Assembly: GCA_004556705.1 (NCBI GenBank)
Contig: SFGA01000003.1
Location: 48,648-112,647 of the forward strand
DNA length: 64,000 bases
Direction of reading: 5' to 3'
DNA from: Ruminococcus sp.
GTDB taxonomy: Bacteria > Bacillota > Clostridia > Oscillospirales > Acutalibacteraceae
Every line of letters begins with the position of its first letter. Position 1 is the stretch's first letter. Below are positions 8,613 through 16,830 of the stretch, one piece after another. A program made the translations under genes and the position numbers. The notes beneath the pieces were generated by a model that was not told where the DNA came from, searched no databases, and saw nothing but the letters and a program-made list of their open reading frames with translations.

Positions 8613-9725
8613 ATGTTACGCAGTTTTTTGCCAGTTGGTCAGGGTGCCTTTTATAGAGAAGTATTTAATCTTAAAGATGGAAGGCATACAATTATTTATG
8701 ATTGCGGTTCTTTAACTGCAAAATCAATTGTTGAACAGCAGATTAAAGATGAGTTTGAAGAGGGCGAGGTTATTGATGCTGTTTTTATATCGCATTTGGA
8801 TGAGGACCACATAAACGGTTTGCCCTTTTTGATAAAGTATTGCAAGGTTTACAACTTGTTTTTCCCACTCGTTACTACGAAAGATAAAGCATATTTAAAA
8901 CTGAAAGCATTATTATCAGAAGATAAAGACCACTTTTTGTATAAGTTTATTGAGAATCCGCTTGATGCTATTAACAGCTTAGGCGTAGATGATGCCCCGA
9001 TGCTTTATCCGGTTAGAACCGTAGGTGGCGATAATTGGAATAATGTTGATACAGGGTATATTTCGTCGGGAGAAAACGTTGCAGAAAAATTGGCTTCTGT
9101 TTTTAACGAAGGAGTTAATTGGGAGTTGATTCCTTTCAATTTCAGGCAAAAAGAGCGCATTGAAAAGTTTAAAAAAGCTATTGTTGAAATTTTTGGTTGT
9201 GATACGGATCCGGATTCGATTGAGAATAAAATTAGGGATCTTATTGATAAATATCCAAATGATAAAGATAAAATAAAGAGGGCTTATGGTAAGGTCAATA
9301 AAAATTTAAATACTAACACAATGACTCTATTTTCAGGAACAAAAGACAGTTGCGTCAAGCAATACTATGCTATGCCTAATTGTCATTTTTGCGGTTATTG
9401 TCTTCCAATAAAAGAAAATGGATGTTTGTATATGGGTGATTACGATGCATCTGAAAGGCAAAAATGGAAAGATCTAAGAGATGCATATAATGAATATTGG
9501 AAATATATTGGGGGCGTTCAGATTCCACATCATGGGTCACGGCATAACTATAATAATGAAATAGCTAAACTAAATGCAATTAATATAATTTCTGCTGGCT
9601 GTAAAAATAGTTATCGACATCCACATTCGTCTGTAATTAAAGATTTGATACTGAATGATTGTTTGGTACATGTAGTTACGGAGAATATTGGCAGTCAGGT
9701 TGATTTGAAAGTGGATTTGTTTTAA
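8613..9725 (+). CDS. metallo-beta-lactamase-fold hydrolase, ComEC/Rec2 C-terminal-domain type
   Basis: A 370-residue soluble protein starting MLRSFLPVGQG at an ATG preceded by AAAGGAG (8598-8604); a second ATG 24 bases upstream has no ribosome site. The HxHxDH-type motif appears as SHLDEDH (about 60-66). A later GDYDAS supplies the bridging aspartate, QIPHHGSRHNYN a further histidine pair, and RHPHSS the last histidine. The VGQG start and IPHHGS block are typical of ComEC-like MBL domains, which cut or degrade nucleic acids. There is no membrane channel part, so it is not a competence protein. An insertion of about 150 residues lies between the first and later motifs. Third gene of the cassette; an effector nuclease or phosphodiesterase is plausible. 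Confidence 0.8.
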   Translation: MLRSFLPVGQGAFYREVFNLKDGRHTIIYDCGSLTAKSIVEQQIKDEFEEGEVIDAVFISHLDEDHINGLPFLIKYCKVYNLFFPLVTTKDKAYLKLKALLSEDKDHFLYKFIENPLDAINSLGVDDAPMLYPVRTVGGDNWNNVDTGYISSGENVAEKLASVFNEGVNWELIPFNFRQKERIEKFKKAIVEIFGCDTDPDSIENKIRDLIDKYPNDKDKIKRAYGKVNKNLNTNTMTLFSGTKDSCVKQYYAMPNCHFCGYCLPIKENGCLYMGDYDASERQKWKDLRDAYNEYWKYIGGVQIPHHGSRHNYNNEIAKLNAINIISAGCKNSYRHPHSSVIKDLILNDCLVHVVTENIGSQVDLKVDLF

Positions 9726-9823
9726 TTAGCTATTTCATATATTCTGAACTAACTCACTAAAAATGGAATATCACGAAGTTTCAATTGATATTAGAGGGTT
9801 CAAATTTGTGGGGAGGTCCCAGT

Positions 9824-10056
9824 TGAACAGACTTCGAAATCTGAACCAAAGTGTTCGATTAGAAGTCTGTTATCTTTTATATGTTATCATACGATTTTTT
9901 ATTATCTAACTAAAATCTGTGACATATTTATTTAAATACTGCAATTTGTATATATTTTTGTATGATTGTTATTATCCCAATATTTGCTTTCCCATTTGTC
10001 AAGTGTCCAATACTTTATAATCTAATGTGACCGTTCTGTATTATAGAACGCTATAT
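9824..10056 (-). mobile_element. decayed fragment of the same IS3-family element
   Basis: This stretch repeats the left end of the IS at 3336: TGAACAGACTTC hairpin (9824-9870), AT-rich spacer, then DNA equivalent to the last ~30 codons of the transposase (for example CCAATATTTGCTTTCCCATT against CCAATACTTACTTTCCCACT). Many point differences and small gaps separate the copies and the rest of the element is gone. It marks an old insertion or recombination scar. Confidence 0.75.
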
Positions 10057-10069
10057 AATAATGTTGTTT

Positions 10070-10105
10070 TACAATAGCAATCTTACCTTTGAGATTGCTA
10101 TTGTA
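10070..10105 (-). terminator. strong hairpin downstream of the acetyltransferase gene
   Basis: Fourteen bases (10070-10083) pair perfectly with 10092-10105 around an 8-base loop. It lies 20 bases beyond the stop of the minus-strand GNAT gene. No long T-run follows on either strand, so it may act as a transcript stabiliser as well as a terminator. Confidence 0.5.
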
Positions 10106-10124
10106 ATCATTATTTATTGTATTT

Positions 10125-10622
10125 TTAATCTGATAATTTTTTGAATATTTTATGGTTGATAATTGTATAACCTGCGTTTTGATAAAAAATATCCCTCAAC
10201 ACTTGGTTATCCATTGACAACTCATCCACATCGCTTAATGTGCCTTCTATATATAAAGCCCCATAATCGTTTGTGCGCTTTTCAAACAATTTCAATGTTT
10301 TTGAACCTATTCCGATATTTCGGTAAGGAATATCAAAACATATATCACAGAGTATCATATATGGATGAGAACAATCTGTATTCTCAAAAACATACTTGAG
10401 ATTTCCGATTACTTTTTCCTTGTTATTTAAAATTTTATAAATTCTAAACGTAGTAAGATTGTCATTTCCATCAGCATATCGTATATGGCGAATAATGAAT
10501 AAATTTTTGTTCTTTGCTTCAAATAATACATCTTCAATTAGAGATCCTTCCGAATCACATCCAACATTGTCTTTACTATATTTTTCACGAATTTTTCTAT
10601 TTCGAATGTGATTTAAAATCAT
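10125..10622 (-). CDS. GNAT-family N-acetyltransferase
   Basis: A 165-residue protein with the GNAT core. The acetyl-CoA-binding loop appears as YRNIGIGSKTLKLFE (about residues 99-113, the R/QxxGxG/A equivalent being RNIGIG). A conserved late FYQNAGYTIINHK block follows (about 147-159). The N-terminal 30 residues are basic and unusual. It is a single gene on the minus strand inside the repeat-bracketed islet, read towards the cassette, with its own hairpin terminator. The substrate cannot be told from sequence; toxin-type, antibiotic-modifying and protein-modifying GNATs are all possible. AT-rich like its neighbours. Confidence 0.7.
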   Translation of the reverse strand: MILNHIRNRKIREKYSKDNVGCDSEGSLIEDVLFEAKNKNLFIIRHIRYADGNDNLTTFRIYKILNNKEKVIGNLKYVFENTDCSHPYMILCDICFDIPYRNIGIGSKTLKLFEKRTNDYGALYIEGTLSDVDELSMDNQVLRDIFYQNAGYTIINHKIFKKLSD

Positions 10623-10723
10623 AATATTCTCTCCTCCTGATAATTAATCATAACATAAATTTTATTTAATTTTCAATAGTTCATTATTTGCAACTTGAAA
10701 GTTTAATTTTAGCTACTAATATG

Positions 10724-10791
10724 ATTATTATCGTTAGTTCAAGTCCTCGTTACAAATTGCAAAAGGTATCTCTTTTATATCATCTTTACAA
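10724..10791 (+). repeat. 68-bp direct repeat, right copy
   Basis: Ungapped partner of 3266-3333, same orientation, 56 of 68 positions identical by hand alignment. It is followed at once by a terminator hairpin (10800-10827), as the left copy is followed by the IS end hairpins. Confidence 0.75.
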
Positions 10792-10799
10792 AAAATTTC

Positions 10800-10827
10800 G
10801 TTCACGATAGTGGGCGGATTTTTTTCT
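10800..10827 (+). terminator. intrinsic terminator after the right 68-bp repeat
   Basis: CGTTCAC (10800-10806) pairs with GTGGGCG (10811-10817) through a GATA loop, two pairs being G-T, and is followed by a run of eight T. No plus-strand gene precedes it, so it may close a short transcript covering the repeat or block read-through into 10880. Confidence 0.5.
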
Positions 10828-10829
10828 GT

Positions 10830-10858
10830 TGTAATATCTTTGAATGCTTGATATAATT
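10830..10858 (+). promoter_or_regulatory. promoter for the APH-like kinase gene
   Basis: TTGTAA (10830-10835) and TATAAT (10853-10858) are 17 bases apart, with TGA before the -10 giving an extended form. It lies 22 bases upstream of the ATG at 10880. Confidence 0.6.
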
Positions 10859-10879
10859 TTATTGAGGTGACATAAGAAC

Positions 10880-11818
10880 ATGAATAAATTAAATCTTTCA
10901 GATAAACATATATTCCTTACTGTTCCGAATGTAGTATCAGAAAAACTTAATCAAAAGGTTACTTCAATAAAATATGTCGGTGGCGGCAGTTTTGGAAAAG
11001 TGTATAAAGTTGTTCTTGGTAATGGCGATATAATCGCTGTAAAAGCCTATTTGTTACAAGGAAATCAACATCATGAGGCAGAGCAACTTCGTGTTCTTGG
11101 TAAACACACTTCTGTAAAGATGCCGGATGTAATTTTTACATATGAAGATGATAAAACAGCGCTTTTGGCTATGACTTTTGTTCCGGGGAAAAATGTTTTG
11201 AATCCGCTATTTTTGCTTAAAAGTAAAAGTCAAAAGCAGAAATTTGCTGATGAAGTTATATCAGGTATGTTGGAGTGGCACAGTGTTACAAATAAAAAAT
11301 TTGGTGAGTTGTCAAATCCTATTTATGACAATTGGTACGATTATTACATCACAGAAAAGCAACAGCCGATTCTTGATGGATTGAAAAAACTAGAGAAAGA
11401 GGGGAAGTTTCCTTCAAAATCTTTTCAATTTCTTCTGGATGCAACCGAAGCTTTTAACAAATTACCCGCGGAAAACACATCCCCTGTACTTGTTCATGGG
11501 GATATGAACATAATGAATATTATGGCAGACATACATTCATTTAATTTGACTGCATTTGTTGACCCGTGCGACAGTATGTGGGCAGACCGTGAGTATGATT
11601 TGTTTCAATTGAGAAATATGTGGGGAGATTTGTTTAATTTATACAGCACTTACAAGTCGAAATATCAGCTTTCAAAATATGCAGATTTCAGAGTAGCATA
11701 TTACGGAGCAATGCATGAGTCATCAATGAGAATGAGAGTAGGACATAGTGGATCGGTTTTGGAATTACTGTGTAATAAGAGGTTGAGGAAAGAACTTAAA
11801 AAGTTAAATTCAATGTGA
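10880..11818 (+). CDS. aminoglycoside phosphotransferase / fructosamine kinase-like protein
   Basis: A 312-residue small-molecule kinase of the APH fold. Visible are a glycine-rich loop (GGGSFGKVYK, about 34-43), the ATP lysine in IAVKAY, the catalytic loop VLVHGDMNIMNIM and the metal-binding VDPCDSMWADREYDLFQL block. The last motif, with WADREYDL, is closest to fructosamine-kinase-like members that repair glycated proteins or phosphorylate sugars rather than to clinical aminoglycoside kinases. The ATG follows TTGAGGTG. It has its own promoter, lies just right of the second 68-bp repeat and is still AT-rich, so it belongs to the accessory region but not necessarily to the islet. Confidence 0.75.
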   Translation: MNKLNLSDKHIFLTVPNVVSEKLNQKVTSIKYVGGGSFGKVYKVVLGNGDIIAVKAYLLQGNQHHEAEQLRVLGKHTSVKMPDVIFTYEDDKTALLAMTFVPGKNVLNPLFLLKSKSQKQKFADEVISGMLEWHSVTNKKFGELSNPIYDNWYDYYITEKQQPILDGLKKLEKEGKFPSKSFQFLLDATEAFNKLPAENTSPVLVHGDMNIMNIMADIHSFNLTAFVDPCDSMWADREYDLFQLRNMWGDLFNLYSTYKSKYQLSKYADFRVAYYGAMHESSMRMRVGHSGSVLELLCNKRLRKELKKLNSM

Positions 11819-12071
11819 TAAATATATAAACCGAAACTTTTAAGCAAAACTTGGTGACAATAATGAGCAATATTAAAACCTAAAAATTGATTTTGACAGA
11901 AAAGACTATAAAGTTTTAGATTATCAGGTGTTCCGCTTGGATAATGTGTTAAGTTTTGGTTGCCTGTTTCGCTTGTTTTATAAAATATTTTTCTTGAAGT
12001 ATAAAATGAGCGATTTTGAAATATGCTGTATGAGGAAATAAGGACGGAATTATGATTATATATTTTGATAA
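11819..12071. other. AT-rich gene-free stretch
   Basis: No open frame with credible codon use, no RNA gene and no clear terminator for the APH-like gene are visible here. It seems to be the ragged right edge of the accessory region. Confidence 0.4.
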
Positions 12072-12164
12072 TCCAATGAGGTCTCCGACGAGCTTTTTGA
12101 ATGGTATGCCGAAAAAGCTAATCCCGACGGACAGGCAGCAGCGGTTTTTGACACAATGGGATAA
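12072..12164 (+). pseudogene. C-terminal remnant of a lost gene
   Basis: An open stretch of about 30 codons ending at TAA 12162-12164 reads NEVSDELFEWYAEKANP and continues to AAAVFDTMG. Its codon use matches the core genome rather than the AT-rich island. Stops lie directly upstream in frame and no start or ribosome site exists, so it is the cut-off 3' end of a core gene, probably truncated when the accessory region was acquired or rearranged. Family not recognised. Confidence 0.45.
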
Positions 12165-12189
12165 TACAACACTGAAAATAAACAGATTT

Positions 12190-12240
12190 GCCCGTCGGCT
12201 ATGCGCTTAGGTGTGCGGTTCACGGGCGTTTTTGTTTTTT
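12190..12240 (+). terminator. intrinsic terminator
   Basis: GCCCGT (12190-12195) pairs with ACGGGC (12222-12227) around a 26-base loop with inner pairing, followed by GTTTTTGTTTTTT. It probably terminated the gene whose 3' remnant lies just upstream. Confidence 0.65.
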
Positions 12241-12300
12241 CAGAGCCTTAACAACACCCGAAAATTTATAAAAAAATCAAGGTTATATGCCTTTGATTTC

Positions 12301-12329
12301 TTGACATATTGTACAAAAAGTTATAAAAT
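12301..12329 (+). promoter_or_regulatory. promoter of rny
   Basis: A perfect -35 TTGACA (12301-12306) and TAAAAT (12324-12329) are separated by 17 bases. About 115 bases of AT-rich leader follow before the rny start. Confidence 0.7.
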
Positions 12330-12447
12330 ATCTAAGATAATGTTTTATAATGCGAAAATATCATTATCTGAAAATTATTTAACGATTTAATAATTTTTAA
12401 CGACATTTAAGTTTATTAAAAAATCACAAAAGGAGGTGCAATGCTTT

Positions 12448-14001
12448 TTGAATACTACGGTTTCAGTTATACTCATTATCGTCGCTGCGGTTGTTTGCGG
12501 CGTTTTAGGATTTATCTTCGGCGAGCTTCACAGAAAGAAGGTTGCCGAGGCTGCAATCGGCTCTGCTACCGAAGAGGCTACAAGGATAGTCAATCAGGCA
12601 GTTCAGACAGCCGAGAACAAGAAAAGAGAATCCATACTTGAGGCTAAGGATGAAATTCACGCTCTCAGATCGGAGGCGGACAGGGACATTAAAGAACGTC
12701 GTGCCGAGGTTCAGAGACAGGAAAGAAGAATAATTCAAAAAGAAGAAACTCTCGATAAAAAGACAGAAAATATCGAGAAAAAAGAAGAGACTCTTAATGC
12801 AAAGCTCAAAGATGTTGATGCTAAATTGCAGGAAGTTGAGTCTATAAAGAAGAGTCAGTTTGATATGCTTGAAAAGGTGTCGGGCTATACTAAGGAACAG
12901 GCAAAGGCGGTGCTTTTGCAGAACCTTGATGAAGAGCTTACACACGAAAAAGCAGTCAAAATTATGGACTATGAGCAGAGAACGAAGGACGAGGCTGATA
13001 CGCTCGCAAGGGAAATTATCTCCACGGCAATTCAGCGTTGTGCTGCGGATTGTACTGCCGAGACAACGGTTTCTGTTGTTGCATTGCCCAACGACGAAAT
13101 GAAGGGCAGAATTATCGGACGAGAGGGACGAAATGTCAGAACCCTTGAGACGATCACGGGTGTTGACCTTATTATTGACGATACACCCGAAGCTATCACG
13201 GTTTCAAGCTTTGAGCCTGTTCGCAGAGAAATTGCAAGGCTCACACTTGAAAAACTCATTGCAGACGGAAGAATACATCCCGCACGTATTGAGGAAATGT
13301 ATGAAAAGTCAAAGCGTGAAGTTGAGCAGACAATTCGCCAGACAGGTGAAAGAGCTGTTATCGACGCAGGTGTAAACGGTATCCATCCCGAGCTTGTAAA
13401 GCTTATCGGCAAGCTCAAATATCGTACAAGCTACGGTCAGAACGTACTCAGTCACTCTCTTGAGGTTTCGTATATTGCAGGACTTATGGCGGCAGAGTTG
13501 GGCGCTGATGTTAAAACAGCAAAGCGTGCAGGTCTTCTCCATGATATTGGTAAGGCGCTTGACCACGAGATGGACGGAACACATATTGAACTCGGCGTTG
13601 AATATGCTAAAAAGTTCAAGGAAAATGAGCAGGTGGTACACGCTATCGCAGCGCACCACGGCGACATTGAAGCAAAAACCGTTGTTGCTTGCCTTGTTCA
13701 GGCGGCTGACGCAGTTTCAGCTGCACGTCCCGGCGCAAGAAGAGAGAATGTTCAAAATTACATTAAGCGTCTTGAAAAGCTTGAGGAAATTGCTTGCTCA
13801 TTTGAAGGCGTTGAAAAATCTTTCGCAATTCAGGCAGGTCGTGAGGTTCGCATAATGGTTAAACCTGACGTTGTAAGCGACGACAAGATGGTGCTTATTG
13901 CACGTGATGTAGTTAAGAAAATCGAAGAAGAGCTTGAATATCCCGGACAGATCAAGGTCAATATCGTTCGTGAAAATCGCATTGTCGATTACGCAAAATA
14001 A
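12448..14001 (+). CDS. rny: ribonuclease Y
   Basis: RNase Y, the membrane-anchored endoribonuclease that starts mRNA decay in many Firmicutes. The chosen TTG start at 12448 lies 9 bases after AGGAGGTG (12431-12438) and gives 517 residues, the usual length. Domains in order: N-terminal membrane helix (about 5-25), a long coiled coil (30-160), a KH RNA-binding domain with GRIIGREGRN (about 215-225), an HD phosphodiesterase domain with LLHDIGKALDHE and AIAAHHGD, and the family C-terminal domain. ymdB follows after a terminator, a neighbourhood conserved across Firmicutes. Confidence 0.97.
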   Translation: MNTTVSVILIIVAAVVCGVLGFIFGELHRKKVAEAAIGSATEEATRIVNQAVQTAENKKRESILEAKDEIHALRSEADRDIKERRAEVQRQERRIIQKEETLDKKTENIEKKEETLNAKLKDVDAKLQEVESIKKSQFDMLEKVSGYTKEQAKAVLLQNLDEELTHEKAVKIMDYEQRTKDEADTLAREIISTAIQRCAADCTAETTVSVVALPNDEMKGRIIGREGRNVRTLETITGVDLIIDDTPEAITVSSFEPVRREIARLTLEKLIADGRIHPARIEEMYEKSKREVEQTIRQTGERAVIDAGVNGIHPELVKLIGKLKYRTSYGQNVLSHSLEVSYIAGLMAAELGADVKTAKRAGLLHDIGKALDHEMDGTHIELGVEYAKKFKENEQVVHAIAAHHGDIEAKTVVACLVQAADAVSAARPGARRENVQNYIKRLEKLEEIACSFEGVEKSFAIQAGREVRIMVKPDVVSDDKMVLIARDVVKKIEEELEYPGQIKVNIVRENRIVDYAK

Positions 14002-14011
14002 AAAATCGGCG

Positions 14012-14038
14012 GCCCTGACTGTGCAGTCAGGGCTTTTT
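14012..14038 (+). terminator. terminator between rny and ymdB
   Basis: GCCCTGACT (14012-14020) pairs with AGTCAGGGC (14025-14033) with a 4-base loop and five T. It should uncouple most ymdB transcription from rny. Confidence 0.85.
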
Positions 14039-14071
14039 CCGACAAATGACAGATATAGAAATCGGTGAATT

Positions 14072-14854
14072 ATGAATAAAACCGTAAGGGTGCTTGCAGT
14101 CGGCGATGTTGTTTCAGCTGTGGGTTGTGAAAAATTGAGGGAGCTTTTACCCTCTCTTAAAAAGGAAAAAAATATAGATGTTTGTATTGTAAACGGTGAA
14201 AATGCCGCAGTCGGAAACGGAATGACCGCTTTTTCGTGCGAGCATATTTTTGCAAGCGGTGCAGACGTCATTACAGGCGGAAATCATACGTTCAAACGGC
14301 GTGAATTTTATGAAACGCTTGAAAATTCGTATTCGATAGTACGTCCTATAAATTATTCGGAGGATTGCCCCGGCAGAGGATATACGATTGTAGACAAAGG
14401 CTTTGTCAGAATAGGCGTTGTAAATGTTCTCGGCACGATCTATATGGAAAACCTCAAAAATCCTTTTGATTGTATGGACGAGGCAATAAAAAAGCTTCGT
14501 GATGAGGTGAACATAATTATTGTTGACTTGCACGCAGAGGCAACGGCGGAAAAAAAGGCGCTCGGATTTTACCTTGACGGAAAGGTTTCGGCGGTGTACG
14601 GCACACACACTCATGTTCAGACGGCAGATGAACAGATTTTGCCAAACGGAACGGGCTATATAACCGACGTCGGAATGACAGGTCCGTCACTTTCGGTAAT
14701 AGGCGTTAAGCCCGAGCTTGCGATTGAAAAAATGCGTACAAATATGCCCGTAAGATTTGAAAATCCTAACGATAATGCTCTCTTGCAGGGTATAATATTT
14801 GAGATAGACCGTTCAAGCGGAAAAACCGTTTCGGTTGAGCGAATAAGTATATAA
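14072..14854 (+). CDS. ymdB: YmdB-family metallophosphoesterase
   Basis: A 260-residue protein of the TIGR00282/YmdB family, cytosolic phosphodiesterases acting on 2',3'-cyclic nucleotides and known to influence biofilm and motility gene choice in Bacillus. Metal-binding blocks are visible: AVGDVVSAVG at the N-terminus, VNGENAAVGNGMT, GGNHTFKRREFY, VDLHAEATAEKKA and YGTHTHVQTADEQ. Length is normal. It keeps the conserved position after rny. The family assignment is firm; the physiological role here is by analogy. Confidence 0.93.
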   Translation: MNKTVRVLAVGDVVSAVGCEKLRELLPSLKKEKNIDVCIVNGENAAVGNGMTAFSCEHIFASGADVITGGNHTFKRREFYETLENSYSIVRPINYSEDCPGRGYTIVDKGFVRIGVVNVLGTIYMENLKNPFDCMDEAIKKLRDEVNIIIVDLHAEATAEKKALGFYLDGKVSAVYGTHTHVQTADEQILPNGTGYITDVGMTGPSLSVIGVKPELAIEKMRTNMPVRFENPNDNALLQGIIFEIDRSSGKTVSVERISI

Positions 14855-14870
14855 AAAGGAGGCGGCTGCC

Positions 14871-16376
14871 GTGAAAAAGAGAATAATTGCGTTTTGCTGT
14901 GCATTGACGGTGGTTGCAATCCTGCTTTGCTCTTGTACGAAAACTCCGACAACCCCCGAGGGAGAAACAAACACAAATACGGGTACGGGAAATACGCAGA
15001 CGGCGGAAATTATTTTGCCGTATGCAACGAGCGACTCGCTAAATCCGTATTTCGCAACGGGCAACGAAAATATTGCATTGGCTTCGCTTTACTGTCAACC
15101 GCTTTATACGGTAAAATCGGATTATTCGGCTGAGGCGGTGCTTGCAGACAGTATCGCAACAAACGGCACAAAGGTCAGCGTTACGCTTAAAAGTGCGGTG
15201 TTCAGCGATGGTACATCCGTTACGGCAAAGGATGTTGTCTACTCTTTTAATAAGGCTAAAGCGTCCGTTGCGTTTTCACAAAGGCTTTCAAATATCAATT
15301 CGGTTAACGCTTCGGGCTCAACAGTCATATTTACGCTTGCGGCTCCCGATTCGCTTTGCCAAAATATTTTGACGTTCCCGATAGTCAAGCAGGGAACAGC
15401 CGAAAGTTCGGAAGCTGTTCCGATGGGCTCGGGACATTTCGTTTTTGAAAACGGCACAGCGCTCACGGTAAACACAAAAAGCGAGATTGTAAGTAAAATC
15501 AGCAGGATAACGCTTCACGATATAAAGAAGCTTGAATATATCACGAATGCGGTTGAAATAGGAAATATAAACTATCTGTTTGAGGATTTTTCAAGCGGAA
15601 ATTACAAGAGAATTGTAGCGCAGAACAGGGCGGTTACGCTTAACAATTTCGTATTCCTCGGAATAAATCCGACGGGTGCGCTTTCGTCCTCGGCGGTACG
15701 CACGGCACTTTATTATGCAATCGACAAAGAGGATATAAGTCAGGGCGCATATCAGGGCTATGCGAAGTCGGCAGTTACCGTGTTTAATCCCGATTTTAAT
15801 ATGCTCGCTTCACAGGAGCTTCCCTCGGCAAAGGGAAATGTGACAAAAAGTGATTCCATTCTTTCAAAAATGGGGTATAATTATTATACGAAAAACGGAA
15901 TTAAAACCGACCAGACCAATGTGCTTTCATTTTCTATACTTGTAAATTCGGAAAACAGCTTCAGAGTTTCGGCGGCACAAAAAATTGCACGTCAGCTCGG
16001 GGAGCGTGGCTTTTCGGTTACGGTTGACGCTGTTAGCGGCGACGTTTACAGGCAGAGAGTTTTAAGCAGAAATTACGAAGCGTATATCGGAGAGGTCAAG
16101 CTTTGTGAGAATTTCGATTTATCCTCGCTTTTCGACGGTAGGTCGGGAATAGCTATTGATGCAAACGGAGCTTTTGCCACCGCCTACAATTCCTTTAAGA
16201 ACGGTCAGGCGGATATTAAAGCCGTGAATGATGCGTTCTTAAATGAAATGCCGTTTGTTCCGCTTTGCTACAGGATGGGAATGGCGGCTTATTCAAAGGG
16301 TCTTACGCCGGACTTTACGTATGCGCCGTTTGATATTTACGGCAATATGGAAAATTGGGAAAAATCGGCGGAATAA
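14871..16376 (+). CDS. ABC transporter substrate-binding lipoprotein, family 5 (peptide/nickel type)
   Basis: A 501-residue secreted lipoprotein. GTG start at 14871 with AAAGGAGGC upstream. A signal peptide with lipobox (LLCSC) places the lipidated cysteine near residue 22, followed by a Thr/Gly/Asn-rich linker. The body has SBP_bac_5 features such as the N-terminal LPYATSDSLNP, the SVTLKSAVFSDG block with KDVVYSFNKA, and ALYYAIDKEDI. No permease or ATPase gene is nearby, so it is either an orphan binding protein served by a distant transporter or a sensor. It is only 16 bases after ymdB, so the two are probably cotranscribed. Confidence 0.88.
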   Translation: MKKRIIAFCCALTVVAILLCSCTKTPTTPEGETNTNTGTGNTQTAEIILPYATSDSLNPYFATGNENIALASLYCQPLYTVKSDYSAEAVLADSIATNGTKVSVTLKSAVFSDGTSVTAKDVVYSFNKAKASVAFSQRLSNINSVNASGSTVIFTLAAPDSLCQNILTFPIVKQGTAESSEAVPMGSGHFVFENGTALTVNTKSEIVSKISRITLHDIKKLEYITNAVEIGNINYLFEDFSSGNYKRIVAQNRAVTLNNFVFLGINPTGALSSSAVRTALYYAIDKEDISQGAYQGYAKSAVTVFNPDFNMLASQELPSAKGNVTKSDSILSKMGYNYYTKNGIKTDQTNVLSFSILVNSENSFRVSAAQKIARQLGERGFSVTVDAVSGDVYRQRVLSRNYEAYIGEVKLCENFDLSSLFDGRSGIAIDANGAFATAYNSFKNGQADIKAVNDAFLNEMPFVPLCYRMGMAAYSKGLTPDFTYAPFDIYGNMENWEKSAE

Positions 16377-16460
16377 ATACAGTCAGACAGATTTATCGCT
16401 TCGTTGTGGCTGAAACGGAGCGTGACGGGTTTATTATACAGCCGGAAAGGTTCAGTGAAT

Positions 16461-16814
16461 ATGATTAAATTTGAAAATCATCTCGGAACAACAGAATTGC
16501 ATGAGCAGTATTTTGCAGACCTCATCGGTCATACGGTAACCTCTTGCTTTGGCGTTGCAGGAATGGCAAACAGCGGAGCTACGCAAAATCTCCGCCAGCT
16601 TATTTTCAGGCACAACAATTATATCGATAAAGGCGTATCGGTTCGTGCCGAGGCTGATGAGCTTGTCATTGACTTGCATATTATTGTTACTTACGGAGTC
16701 AATATACAGGCGATTGTCGATTCGATTAAAAATAAAGTCAGATACACCGTTGAAAAATCGACAGGTCGTACGGTTAAGAGAATTACCGTCTATGTTGACG
16801 GAATGAAGGAATAA
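16461..16814 (+). CDS. Asp23/Gls24 family protein (YloU-like)
   Basis: A 117-residue protein. I take the ATG at 16461 (MIKFENHLG) preceded by GGAAAGG; the frame extends 57 bases upstream without a useful ribosome site. It has the Asp23/Gls24 fold pattern, with IDLHIIVTYGVNI and a late VRYTVEKSTG...TVYVDG block. Family members are small envelope-stress or membrane-associated proteins. It sits directly before the FakA-like gene, the conserved yloU-yloV arrangement of Firmicutes, and is probably cotranscribed with it and recG. Confidence 0.88.
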   Translation: MIKFENHLGTTELHEQYFADLIGHTVTSCFGVAGMANSGATQNLRQLIFRHNNYIDKGVSVRAEADELVIDLHIIVTYGVNIQAIVDSIKNKVRYTVEKSTGRTVKRITVYVDGMKE

Positions 16815-16830
16815 TAGGAGTAGTATATAA

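Noticed and set aside
12436..12447. GTG at 12436 or ATG at 12441 as rny start
   Set aside because: The GTG lies inside the AGGAGGTG ribosome site and the ATG is in another frame. The TTG at 12448 has ideal spacing and gives the standard RNase Y N-terminus.
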